In this document: piece after piece, positions 1-5,937 of the stretch | How positions within the stretch are numbered: position 1 is the stretch's first letter | Layout of the letters: the number at the start of each line of letters is the position of its first letter | Source: Candidatus Hodarchaeota archaeon | Lineage (GTDB): Archaea > Asgardarchaeota > Heimdallarchaeia > Hodarchaeales > Hodarchaeaceae | DNA length: 7,754 nt | Direction: 5' to 3' | NCBI GenBank assembly: GCA_016840305.1 | Contig: JAEOSP010000165.1 | Span: forward strand, 1-7,754 | Position numbers and translations under genes: made by a program | The notes under the pieces: model-generated | Database searches by the model: none | What the model saw: only the letters and a program-made list of their open reading frames with translations | Told to the model about the DNA's origin: nothing

Positions 1-2
1 AA

Positions 3-383
3 TTAGGTGCATGTGAAGAATCTGAAATAGCTATAGGAGTAGCCTGTCCAGTTATAGCGAAATATCCAGACAGAAATCAAGTTGTGATTTATGGTGGTGC
101 AATTCATCTGTCAAAGGAAAGTTTAATCAATTCTGAAGGAGTAAAATCATACGGAAAAGTTGTTGTAATTGGAGAGGATAAAAAATTCTATCCTATTCTT
201 GAGTCCAATGTTGTTTCTCTTTCTCAAGAGCATGGTGTTTTAGAAATGACTTCAGAATTTATAGAAAGTATTTCTATAGGTGACTTGCTTGTAATTCTAC
301 CTATTCATTCATGCCTTACAGCAAATTTGTATCCACAATACCTAACTATGAGTGGAGATATCTTAACGACTATTCATTCATAA
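3..383 (+). CDS. D-serine dehydratase / D-threonine aldolase-like PLP enzyme, C-terminal fragment
   Basis: The reading frame is open from base 3 to the TAA at 381-383, so the gene began before the window; the GTG at 84 is internal, because family-like sequence (ACEESEIAIGVACPVIAKYP) lies upstream of it in frame. The fragment matches the C-terminal beta domain of fold-type III PLP enzymes (D-serine ammonia-lyase DSD1 and D-threonine aldolase). Visible marks are YGGAIHLSKE, SQEHG and LPIHSCLTANLY. In eukaryotic D-serine dehydratase a His-x-Cys pair binds the catalytic zinc; here it is His at 306-308 and Cys at 312-314. The PLP lysine lies in the missing N-terminal barrel. The likely reaction is beta-elimination of D-serine or a related D-beta-hydroxy amino acid; which one cannot be told from this part. 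It is convergent with the protease gene, 41 bases apart. Confidence 0.82.
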   Translation, partial: LGACEESEIAIGVACPVIAKYPDRNQVVIYGGAIHLSKESLINSEGVKSYGKVVVIGEDKKFYPILESNVVSLSQEHGVLEMTSEFIESISIGDLLVILPIHSCLTANLYPQYLTMSGDILTTIHS

Positions 384-395
384 TTCAACAACATC

Positions 396-419
396 AGAAA
401 AAAAAGGGAGGAGGGGGGA
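396..419 (-). terminator. Purine/pyrimidine tract with T8 run, likely terminator of the protease gene
   Basis: The 41-base gap between two convergent stops holds an uninterrupted 24-base purine run on the + strand. On the - strand it reads as C/T-rich sequence ending in eight T (398-405). Archaeal RNA polymerase commonly stops at such T-runs without a hairpin, so this fits termination of the leftward protease gene. On the + strand the tract carries a G6 run followed by TTTTATT, which might also slow rightward transcription. Confidence 0.45.
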
Positions 420-424
420 TTTTA

Positions 425-1888
425 TTATGCCTTAGCTAGTGCTTCAGTTACTGCTAGATCAGCTTGAATCAGTCCTTCTCCTGTTGCATCACTACCCCAT
501 TCGACAGTAGTCCAAACCCATCCAGGGGCTCCAGTGGCATTATATCCCGTATCTACGATATGCACGCTTCCTGCTTCAATCTTAAGGGCTGTTGATTTCA
601 TAATGGACTCAACTTCTCCTTGTGTTAAGTATGGGTTAGCTTGAAGCATTAGAGCTGCAATCCCAGATACATGTGGGGCTGACATACTTGTGCCACCAAC
701 ATAATAGAAGTTACCTGGATTCCAACCATTTAAGCCACCCAAACTATTTGACCACCATGGAACATGGGAATATCCTGGATCTCCAGGGTAAGGACCCCGT
801 ATCCAGCTACCAGGTGCTAGGATATCTAATTCTTGGGTACCATTGGGATGATCAGGTATTTCACGACTACTAAAATCAGTGACGTAGACATCATCAGCAA
901 TGCCGCTTTCTTGGACAACGTATGCATTATAATCGCTTTGTAACCACCATAGACGATTCCTTCCATCTTCTAATGGACTGTATGAGTTAACAAAACCAAA
1001 CTCATCTGGATCTGGCCCATCTCCTTCATCATCTGAAAAACCAGGGTAAGGCCACCACCATTCGTATCTCCATCCGACAGCACCCACTGAAATCACTTGG
1101 GGATAAGCACCTGGCCATCCCATACCTTCAGCACCCTCATTTCCTGCTGAAGCAACGACAATGACTCCATTTTCGATAGCGTTGTTAATTGCTGTTTCGC
1201 CTAAATCATCTGGAAGAGATCCACCTAAGCTCATTGATATAATCACTGGTCCATCCAGAGTGGGAGCTAGGTCTGCAATATATTGAATTCCTGCTGCCAC
1301 CATACGATCGGTTCCAAATACAACAGTTTCACCAGGTATTATATTTCCATCTTCATCTTCTATTCCTGGAATTTGAAAATCAGCAAGAACCTTTACAGGG
1401 ATGATTTTCACATTAGGAGCGATACCTCTAACCATAATTGGTGGGATAACATATCCATACGATTCATCGATCACCGTACCGTAGAAATAACCAATGATTG
1501 TACTTGTAACATGTGTTCCATGACATGTCCCTCTACTACCAATAAAAGTTGTTACATGTACTTCACCTGTCGTTTCTACGAAGTCATTGATTTCACGATC
1601 CCATTTTAACGCTTCTTGGAAACCAATACCATATTCAGTAGCAATTCTTTCTTCTGGGAAATAATCATCCCAGTTTGGGGCCAAACCAGTGTCTAAAACA
1701 GCGATGTAAACATTTTGGCCTGTTTCTACTACTTGCTCAATATTCACCATACCAGAATCCCATGTTGGGAAACCGTTTACAGTGCTAATTTCGTTCTTAA
1801 ATGGGTTTCCTCCTTTACCTGGAATGGTAAATGTCATAAGAAAACCAATAAACAATACTAACAAGATTTTTCTTGTGATAATTTTCAT
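425..1888 (-). CDS. Secreted S8 subtilisin-like serine protease without I9-type prodomain
   Basis: A 487-residue subtilase from the chosen ATG at 1888. An in-frame ATG at 1909 would add MMWRSVI, but the 1888 start gives a normal signal peptide (MKIITRK, then hydrophobic ILLVLFIGFLMTF at residues 8-20) and has GGAG ten bases upstream. All catalytic motifs are present: Asp66 in AVLDTG, His123 in CHGTHVTS, the SMSLGG substrate-binding strand (about 218-223), oxyanion Asn250 in ASAGNEG, and Ser401 in GGTSMSAPHVSG. The protein should be exported and active outside the cell. Oddities: only about 20 residues separate the signal peptide from the catalytic domain, so no I9 inhibitor prodomain fits. 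A Trp- and Asp-rich loop (about 272-299, with EWWWPYPG and SDDEGDGPDPDE) may be a surface or Ca2+-binding insert. The only Cys directly precedes the catalytic His. There is no C-terminal anchor. The gene is visibly GC-richer than its neighbours, partly because it is rich in Gly, Pro and Trp. Confidence 0.93.
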   Translation of the reverse strand: MKIITRKILLVLFIGFLMTFTIPGKGGNPFKNEISTVNGFPTWDSGMVNIEQVVETGQNVYIAVLDTGLAPNWDDYFPEERIATEYGIGFQEALKWDREINDFVETTGEVHVTTFIGSRGTCHGTHVTSTIIGYFYGTVIDESYGYVIPPIMVRGIAPNVKIIPVKVLADFQIPGIEDEDGNIIPGETVVFGTDRMVAAGIQYIADLAPTLDGPVIISMSLGGSLPDDLGETAINNAIENGVIVVASAGNEGAEGMGWPGAYPQVISVGAVGWRYEWWWPYPGFSDDEGDGPDPDEFGFVNSYSPLEDGRNRLWWLQSDYNAYVVQESGIADDVYVTDFSSREIPDHPNGTQELDILAPGSWIRGPYPGDPGYSHVPWWSNSLGGLNGWNPGNFYYVGGTSMSAPHVSGIAALMLQANPYLTQGEVESIMKSTALKIEAGSVHIVDTGYNATGAPGWVWTTVEWGSDATGEGLIQADLAVTEALAKA

Positions 1889-1918
1889 AATTACACTTCT
1901 CCACATCATGAATTAACT

Positions 1919-1968
1919 ATTCATAACAAATTGAGAACAGACCTTAATGCAGTAGCGCATTTATGAAT
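1919..1968. repeat. Nested inverted repeat in the protease/MazG divergent control region
   Basis: ATTCATAA (1919-1926) is perfectly complementary to TTATGAAT (1961-1968). Inside lies AATGC (1946-1950) with GCATT (1957-1961), which shares one base with the outer arm. A loose direct repeat overlaps the region: TTGAGAACA at 1931-1939 and TTGAGGAACA at 1971-1980. The cluster lies 30-90 bases upstream of the protease start and on the far side of the MazG promoter, where an operator would be expected. No regulator is identified. Confidence 0.3.
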
Positions 1969-2017
1969 TTTTGAGGAACACTTTTTTTGAGTAGAATTCC
2001 TTTTCTTCGGGTCCTAA

Positions 2018-2032
2018 TTATAATATAAAAAT
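2018..2032 (+). promoter_or_regulatory. Candidate TATA-box for the MazG-like gene
   Basis: TTATAATATAAAAAT at 2018-2032 is the strongest TATA-like run in the divergent gap. It would place transcription start near 2050, about 30 bases before the ATG at 2081. AAGGGA at 2064-2069 is a plausible, somewhat distant ribosome-binding site. Confidence 0.4.
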
Positions 2033-2080
2033 TTGAATTCTATTGTTAAATATTCTTTATACTAAGGGAAGATAGATATA

Positions 2081-2404
2081 ATGCCAACTTTGAAAGAAAA
2101 ACCAACTTTGGATGCATATCAGAAATATGTAGCCGAGTTAGAGGTAGAACGGAACTTCATAGAACAAACAGTGATTGATAAATGCTTACTCTTGGGGGAA
2201 GAGGTAGGAGAATTGTTTAAATCTATTCGAAAGAAGGAAGGATTAAATATAGATCTCAATTCAAATACCTCGCAAATATCATATGAATTAGCAGACATTT
2301 TTATTTTTCTTTGTGCAATTGCTAACCGTTATAACATTAATTTAGAAGAAGCATTTCTTGTAAAAGAAGAAATAAACAAAAAACGTAACTGGACTAGCGA
2401 ATAA
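2081..2404 (+). CDS. MazG-like nucleotide pyrophosphohydrolase
   Basis: A 107-residue, single-domain, all-alpha protein of the MazG / dCTP pyrophosphatase-like superfamily. The metal-binding signature is intact: EEVGEL (Glu40, Glu41, Glu44) on one helix and ELADIF (Glu69, Asp72) on the next, the EExxE...ExxD pattern that holds Mg2+. The tail KEEINKKRNW matches the Lys/Asn/Arg-Trp ending common in the family. Such enzymes hydrolyse (d)NTPs to the monophosphate and PPi, clearing non-canonical or surplus nucleotides in the cytoplasm; the exact substrate cannot be read from the sequence. The length is that of short single-domain members rather than the two-domain E. coli MazG. It is divergent from the protease and 103 bases ahead of the dehydrogenase. 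No toxin-antitoxin partner is adjacent. Confidence 0.85.
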   Translation: MPTLKEKPTLDAYQKYVAELEVERNFIEQTVIDKCLLLGEEVGELFKSIRKKEGLNIDLNSNTSQISYELADIFIFLCAIANRYNINLEEAFLVKEEINKKRNWTSE

Positions 2405-2476
2405 TTATAGATAAGCTAATCTTTCCTGAAAATTGGCGGAAATTTAACTACCATCTCATTCTTATCACCGAATACC

Positions 2477-2486
2477 TTTAATATTT
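2477..2486 (+). promoter_or_regulatory. Candidate TATA-like element for the FAD dehydrogenase
   Basis: TTTAATATTT lies about 25 bases ahead of the ATG at 2508 and no convincing ribosome-binding site is seen before that ATG (CTGAAGTTTTGAA). The spacing suggests a leaderless or nearly leaderless transcript separate from the MazG-like gene. Short A/T motifs are common in this DNA, so the call is tentative. Confidence 0.3.
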
Positions 2487-2507
2487 GCATTATACTGAAG
2501 TTTTGAA

Positions 2508-3917
2508 ATGAATAATTATAAAACCATTAACTACGATGTAATAATTATAGGTACGGGCCCAGCTGGTATTTTTTCCGCTTTAGAATTAATAAAGGGTACT
2601 CCTGATGATTTTAAGGTCTTAATGATAGATTCTGGAAATGACATTCGGACACGAATTGAAATCCGTGAGTCAGGCAGTAAAAACGAGATAATGCAAGGAT
2701 GGGGTGGTGCAGGAGCGTTTTCTGATGGAAAATTAACTCTTACTGCAGATATAGGAGGATATTTGTCTGAATTTTTGGCTTTAAGAACACTTGAAAGTTT
2801 AATTGATGAGGTAGAAAATATCTATGTCGAATTTGGAACTTCAAGAGATCGACTTGTAACTGGTGATGGAGAGAGGGTGCATGATCTAAGAAAGAATGCT
2901 CTGAAATATGGAATTTCCTTAATCCCTTATAGATTATTGCACATAGGAACAGATAGGTGTGCTCAAGTTTTAATGGCCATGTATGATCATATCATTACTT
3001 CGCATAAAGTTAAGATTCATTTTAATGAAACAGTAAAGAAAGTGTTAGCTGAAGATAATAAGGTTACCGGAATTATAACAAATAAAGGGGAATATAGAGG
3101 GAAGTATATAATTCTAGCTACAGGAAGATCTGGAGCTGCATGGACACATAAAGAATCTCTCCGTCTTGGATTATCTTTAGAAAGTAATCCTGTAGATATT
3201 GGAGTGAGGGTTGAAGTCCCAGCTGAAATCTGTACTCATTTGACAGATGTATTATATGAGTTCAAGACAAAATTTTATTCACCAACATTCGAACAGGAAT
3301 GTAGAACATTCTGTGTTTGCCCTAAAGGAGAAGTAACAAAAGAAGTGGTTTATGATCAGGATACTGATGAAAAATGGATCACTGTTAACGGACATTCCTA
3401 TTCTAATCATGAAACAAATAATACTAACTTCGCACTCTTAGTTAGTAGCAAATTCACGGAACCTTTTGATGATCCTTTGGCATATGGCCGATCTGTAAGT
3501 AAGTTAGCTAATTTACTAACAGGAGGTCAAACTGTTATTATTCAACGACTTGCTGATTTGAAAAGGGGAAGAAGATCTAATCAGCAAAGGCTGAAAAAAT
3601 CCTCGATAGAACCCACATTTAAAGATGCTATACCAGGAGACATATCATTTGTATTACCATATCGTCATTTGCAAAGTATTTTAGAGATGCTTGAAGCTCT
3701 GGATCAGATTATGCCTGGAGTTAATTCAAGTAACACGCTTCTATACGCAGTAGAAACAAAGTTTTACTCCAGTAAAATAAAATTATCAGATAATTTAGAA
3801 ACAGAAATTAAAGGACTATATGGCATAGGGGATGGTGCAGGTGTAACTCGATCACTAGTTCAAGCCAGTGTATCTGGCTTGGTTGCAGCAAGATCAATAA
3901 AATCAATTATCAAATAA
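2508..3917 (+). CDS. COG2509-type FAD-dependent dehydrogenase
   Basis: A 469-residue NAD(P)/FAD-dependent oxidoreductase. The N-terminal Rossmann motif is DVIIIGTGPAG (GxGPAG at residues 15-20), with Asp41 at the end of the second strand where FAD ribose is bound. The diagnostic block GWGGAGAFSDGKLT (64-77), the middle ATGRSG, CRTFCVCPKGEV and LLTGGQT, and the C-terminal FAD block GIGDGAGVTRSLVQAS (439 on) fit the 'uncharacterised FAD-dependent dehydrogenase' group of bacteria and archaea, at about its normal length. It is cytosolic, with no signal peptide or membrane segment. The physiological substrate is unknown. From memory, many relatives carry a Cys cluster just before the GGAGAFSDGK block; here that stretch (SGSKNEIMQ) has no Cys. 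A T-run follows the stop. Confidence 0.88.
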   Translation: MNNYKTINYDVIIIGTGPAGIFSALELIKGTPDDFKVLMIDSGNDIRTRIEIRESGSKNEIMQGWGGAGAFSDGKLTLTADIGGYLSEFLALRTLESLIDEVENIYVEFGTSRDRLVTGDGERVHDLRKNALKYGISLIPYRLLHIGTDRCAQVLMAMYDHIITSHKVKIHFNETVKKVLAEDNKVTGIITNKGEYRGKYIILATGRSGAAWTHKESLRLGLSLESNPVDIGVRVEVPAEICTHLTDVLYEFKTKFYSPTFEQECRTFCVCPKGEVTKEVVYDQDTDEKWITVNGHSYSNHETNNTNFALLVSSKFTEPFDDPLAYGRSVSKLANLLTGGQTVIIQRLADLKRGRRSNQQRLKKSSIEPTFKDAIPGDISFVLPYRHLQSILEMLEALDQIMPGVNSSNTLLYAVETKFYSSKIKLSDNLETEIKGLYGIGDGAGVTRSLVQASVSGLVAARSIKSIIK

Positions 3918-3936
3918 AAGACATATTTAGTTGTAC

Positions 3937-3945
3937 TTTTTTCTT
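3937..3945 (+). terminator. T-run terminator after the FAD dehydrogenase
   Basis: Twenty bases past the TAA stop lies TTTTTTCTT. In the 38-base gap between this gene and the convergent HAD gene it is the only clear termination signal for rightward transcription. No hairpin precedes it, as expected for archaeal T-run termination. Confidence 0.45.
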
Positions 3946-3955
3946 AGAAATATAT

Positions 3956-4654
3956 TCACTGCAATTGTTTTATAATATACGGGAGATCAGTCAGCTTGGA
4001 GATCATTCTAATATCAGATTTCGTGTAAATTTGTTCAGTACGATTGATCCATACTCCGTGCATACCTGCATTTAACGCACCAAGCGCATCAATTTCTAAA
4101 TGGTCACCAACATATAGAAGCTCATTAAGAGATAGATTCAATTCCTTAGCACTTCTTTCAAAAATCATAGGTTGAGGTTTTCTTAAACCAACATCTCCAG
4201 ATATGATTACAGAATTAAAAAATGAGTCTATTTTAGTAAATGCTAGCTTACTTCTTTGTTGCTCTCCCTCACCATCTGAAATTACTCCAAGGAGAAGTTC
4301 TTTAACCATATTCAAACAGGGTAAAGCATCATCATACAACATCCAATTCTGTTCATATTTACCCAAGTATATCCTAAATATTTCCATTGCTTCATTTGAG
4401 GATAAATTATAATCCCAGTTACTCAAAACACTTTGAACTCTTAAAATTCGCTGCTCTTCAAATGTTATATCTCCAATTAAATATTCATTCATATATTGAT
4501 TCGATTTCGTTTTCCAAACTGACAGAAATTCATTAAAATTGGAATGAGGGATTTTTTTCTTAATAAATGAATAAAGATTATTAAGTGATATTTCCAACGC
4601 CAAATCATGTTGCATAAGGGTACCATCGATATCAAATACGATTCCTCTAATCAT
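3956..4654 (-). CDS. HAD-superfamily hydrolase (phosphatase-like, subfamily I cap)
   Basis: A 232-residue haloacid dehalogenase-fold enzyme with all four motifs. Motif I is FDIDGTL (nucleophile Asp8, acid/base Asp10); motif II is GVISDG (Ser126); motif III is Lys159 in GLRKPQP; motif IV is GDHLEID (Asp184, Asp189, the Mg2+ ligands). The helical segment between motifs I and II (about 14-105) is a C1-type cap, as in phosphoglycolate-phosphatase-like and HAD-IA members. The GDxxxxDxxGAxxAGMxxVWINR ending is typical. It probably hydrolyses a small phosphate ester in the cytoplasm; the substrate is not predictable. The ATG at 4654 is supported by AGGTGA six bases upstream. The gene lies downstream of the ferritin-like gene on the same strand, separated by 112 bases containing a stem-loop and T-run, so it probably has its own promoter. 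Confidence 0.9.
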   Translation of the reverse strand: MIRGIVFDIDGTLMQHDLALEISLNNLYSFIKKKIPHSNFNEFLSVWKTKSNQYMNEYLIGDITFEEQRILRVQSVLSNWDYNLSSNEAMEIFRIYLGKYEQNWMLYDDALPCLNMVKELLLGVISDGEGEQQRSKLAFTKIDSFFNSVIISGDVGLRKPQPMIFERSAKELNLSLNELLYVGDHLEIDALGALNAGMHGVWINRTEQIYTKSDIRMISKLTDLPYIIKQLQ

Positions 4655-4660
4655 ATTCTT

Positions 4661-4666
4661 TCACCT
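4661..4666 (-). promoter_or_regulatory. Ribosome-binding site of the HAD gene
   Basis: AGGTGA on the - strand lies six bases before the ATG. It matches the archaeal anti-Shine-Dalgarno consensus exactly and fixes the start codon at 4654. Confidence 0.6.
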
Positions 4667-4701
4667 AAGCAATAGGATTATGTTAAGGATAAAAGAAGCT
4701 C

Positions 4702-4763
4702 AAAAAACTAAGTATCTTGAAGGAGTAGTGAGGGAAGTACCTTTAACTCTTCATTCCCTCACT
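4702..4763 (-). terminator. Perfect 10-bp stem-loop plus T-run after the ferritin-like gene
   Basis: AGTGAGGGAA (4727-4736) pairs perfectly with TTCCCTCACT (4754-4763) across a 17-base loop. On the - strand the stem begins three bases after the stop codon of the ferritin-like gene (TAG, 4769-4767) and is followed about 20 bases later by six T (4707-4702). The position suggests 3'-end formation or mRNA stabilisation between this gene and the HAD gene. Stem and T-run are too far apart for a classic bacterial intrinsic terminator. Confidence 0.5.
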
Positions 4764-4766
4764 GAT

Positions 4767-5216
4767 CTAATTATCTGCATAAAATATATCATCATAAAGG
4801 GTTTCTAGTTTATTTTTATGAATGAGTTCCATTTGAGCGAGTTTCTGGAAGATTGACACATTCTGTTCTGTTTCTGCAGCATTCGACATTCGTGTATATA
4901 ATTCGTAAGCACCCTTTTCCTCTTTCATTGCGAATACTAGTGTTTCTTGTAGGCTAGAATCCTCATCAATCGTCGTTGATTGAAGGTGATCTGACAGTTT
5001 CAAATCTTGTACTTTATCTATATCGAAATTCAAAATCTCTTCAGCCCTTGAAAGGTCTTCGAGTGCTTGTCTATGAGCAAGTTCATCATTTGCTAGTTCT
5101 GTGAGGAGTTTTTGAACTGCTAGATTGTTGGAGCTTTTAGCAATGCCAGAATAAAGATTATACGCTTCAATTTCTTTTTTAATTGCAAAATCTATAATTT
5201 CTTTGATTTCAGTCAT
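4767..5216 (-). CDS. Ferritin-like (rubrerythrin-type) diiron protein
   Basis: A 149-residue four-helix-bundle protein of the rubrerythrin/COG1633 group. The two halves repeat one another: IKKEIEAYNLY (Glu15) and MKEEKGAYELY (Glu100) align, each followed about 30 residues later by ExxH, namely Glu45-Leu-Ala-His48 and Glu130-Leu-Ile-His133. These six residues are the expected diiron ligands. There is no C-terminal rubredoxin domain with Cys pairs, so it is a ferritin-like core alone, and no Cys is seen at all. Likely roles are iron binding or peroxide/oxygen detoxification in the cytoplasm of an anaerobe or microaerophile; enzymatic activity would need an external electron donor. The start is supported by TAAGGA four bases ahead of the ATG. 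Confidence 0.85.
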   Translation of the reverse strand: MTEIKEIIDFAIKKEIEAYNLYSGIAKSSNNLAVQKLLTELANDELAHRQALEDLSRAEEILNFDIDKVQDLKLSDHLQSTTIDEDSSLQETLVFAMKEEKGAYELYTRMSNAAETEQNVSIFQKLAQMELIHKNKLETLYDDIFYADN

Positions 5217-5220
5217 AATT

Positions 5221-5270
5221 TCCTTACCTGTTAAGTAAATTTTAATGGTTTCTGAAGTTTTAATTAATAA
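5221..5270 (-). promoter_or_regulatory. Promoter and ribosome-binding site of the ferritin-like gene
   Basis: On the - strand an A/T element ATTATTAATTAAAA (about 5257-5270) lies about 50 bases upstream of the ATG, predicting a leader of roughly 20 bases. TAAGGA (5221-5226) follows just before the start. The rest of the gap to 5393 shows no gene; a T7 run on the + strand at about 5286-5292 has no obvious owner. Confidence 0.35.
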
Positions 5271-5655
5271 TTTCTCTTTACATCGTTTTTTTGTTTACAT
5301 TAGATATAAATTTCTATTATCTGATCTTGCTATCTTAATCCCAAGTCAGTAGATAAGTGCTATAAGATTTGATTATTCAGTTTAGATTTTATCCTATTCT
5401 AGTTTTGAGCAAAAAGAGATTAAATATCCATCTGGATCTGTAAACGTAAATTCTCTATCTCCCCAAGGCTTATTTTCAATATCATCAACTATATCTACTT
5501 TATTTCGATACTTTTCATATAAATTTTCCACATTAGGAACGTAAATATAAAATTGAACTCCAGAGCCATCAAATCCTCTTGGATGTAATTTATGCTTAAT
5601 ATCTGGAAAGGTCTTTCCAATACCTAAACGATCAATCTCAATACGAATAGAAACC

Positions 5656-5673
5656 CACGACTAAATTAGTCGG
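5656..5673 (-). repeat. Right-end hairpin of the insertion
   Basis: CGACTA (5658-5663) and TAGTCG (5667-5672) form a 6-bp stem with a three-base loop. One more C-G pair (5656 with 5673) can form if A5657 is bulged. A short hairpin with an unpaired base right at the element end is the shape that TnpA recognises in IS200/IS605 elements. The stem is immediately next to the rejoining point of the VOC frame. Confidence 0.55.
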
Positions 5674-5709
5674 ACAGAGAAAAACTGATTAAGCTTTTTG
5701 AGTCGCGAC

Positions 5710-5728
5710 GGGATGAGTCACGCATCCC
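5710..5728 (-). repeat. Internal stem-loop of the insertion
   Basis: GGGATG (5710-5715) pairs with CATCCC (5723-5728) across a seven-base loop, beside the palindrome GTCGCGAC (5702-5709). It lies about 40-55 bases inside the right end, where an omega-RNA scaffold would lie in a TnpB-bearing relative. Confidence 0.45.
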
Positions 5729-5819
5729 CTATCCGGCAGGACAGAACAAGTAAAACAGAACCGACCTTTAGGACTACTTGAAATAGCTCTTCATCTACTA
5801 TCGCCAACATCAATACCTC

Positions 5820-5903
5820 TCACTTCTTAGGGGTCTTTCTTCCCTTGCCTTTGACGGGTAACTCGTCTAACGTAGTTACAAGTGAATCAGACCAATGCAC
5901 CAT
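5820..5903 (-). other. 27-codon open frame inside the insertion, probably not a gene
   Basis: ATG at 5903 to TGA at 5822-5820 would encode 27 residues with a basic end (VKGKGRKTPKK). The archaeal-type GAGGTG upstream is part of the left-end hairpin and lies about 15 bases from this ATG, which is far. It is next to another ATG (5920) that opens only 14 codons (MRKIFPWCIGLIHL). I do not recognise either peptide. They could be debris of a lost transposase gene or chance. Confidence 0.12.
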
Positions 5904-5920
5904 GGAAATATTTTTCTCAT

Positions 5921-5937
5921 CACCTCACTTTGAGATG
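5921..5937 (-). repeat. Left-end subterminal hairpin of the insertion
   Basis: On the - strand CATCTCA (5937-5931), loop AAG, TGAGGTG (5927-5921) forms seven pairs including one G-T. It lies about 26 bases inside the left junction. Its position and three-base loop parallel the right-end hairpin, and it differs from that hairpin in sequence, as in IS200/IS605 elements. Confidence 0.45.

Noticed and set aside
673..873. 66-codon open frame on the + strand
   Set aside because: It lies antisense inside the catalytic domain of the protease, which has a complete set of motifs; no ribosome-binding site or family resemblance.
1283..1609. 108-codon open frame on the + strand
   Set aside because: Antisense shadow of the protease; its Cys/His/Asn/Ser-rich make-up reflects reverse reading of the GC-richer gene.
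2081..3917. MazG-like plus FAD dehydrogenase as a defence or toxin-antitoxin pair
   Set aside because: They are 103 bases apart with a separate promoter-like element, and neither family suggests such a pairing.
4203..4412. 69-codon open frame on the + strand
   Set aside because: Antisense to the HAD hydrolase, whose four catalytic motifs are intact.
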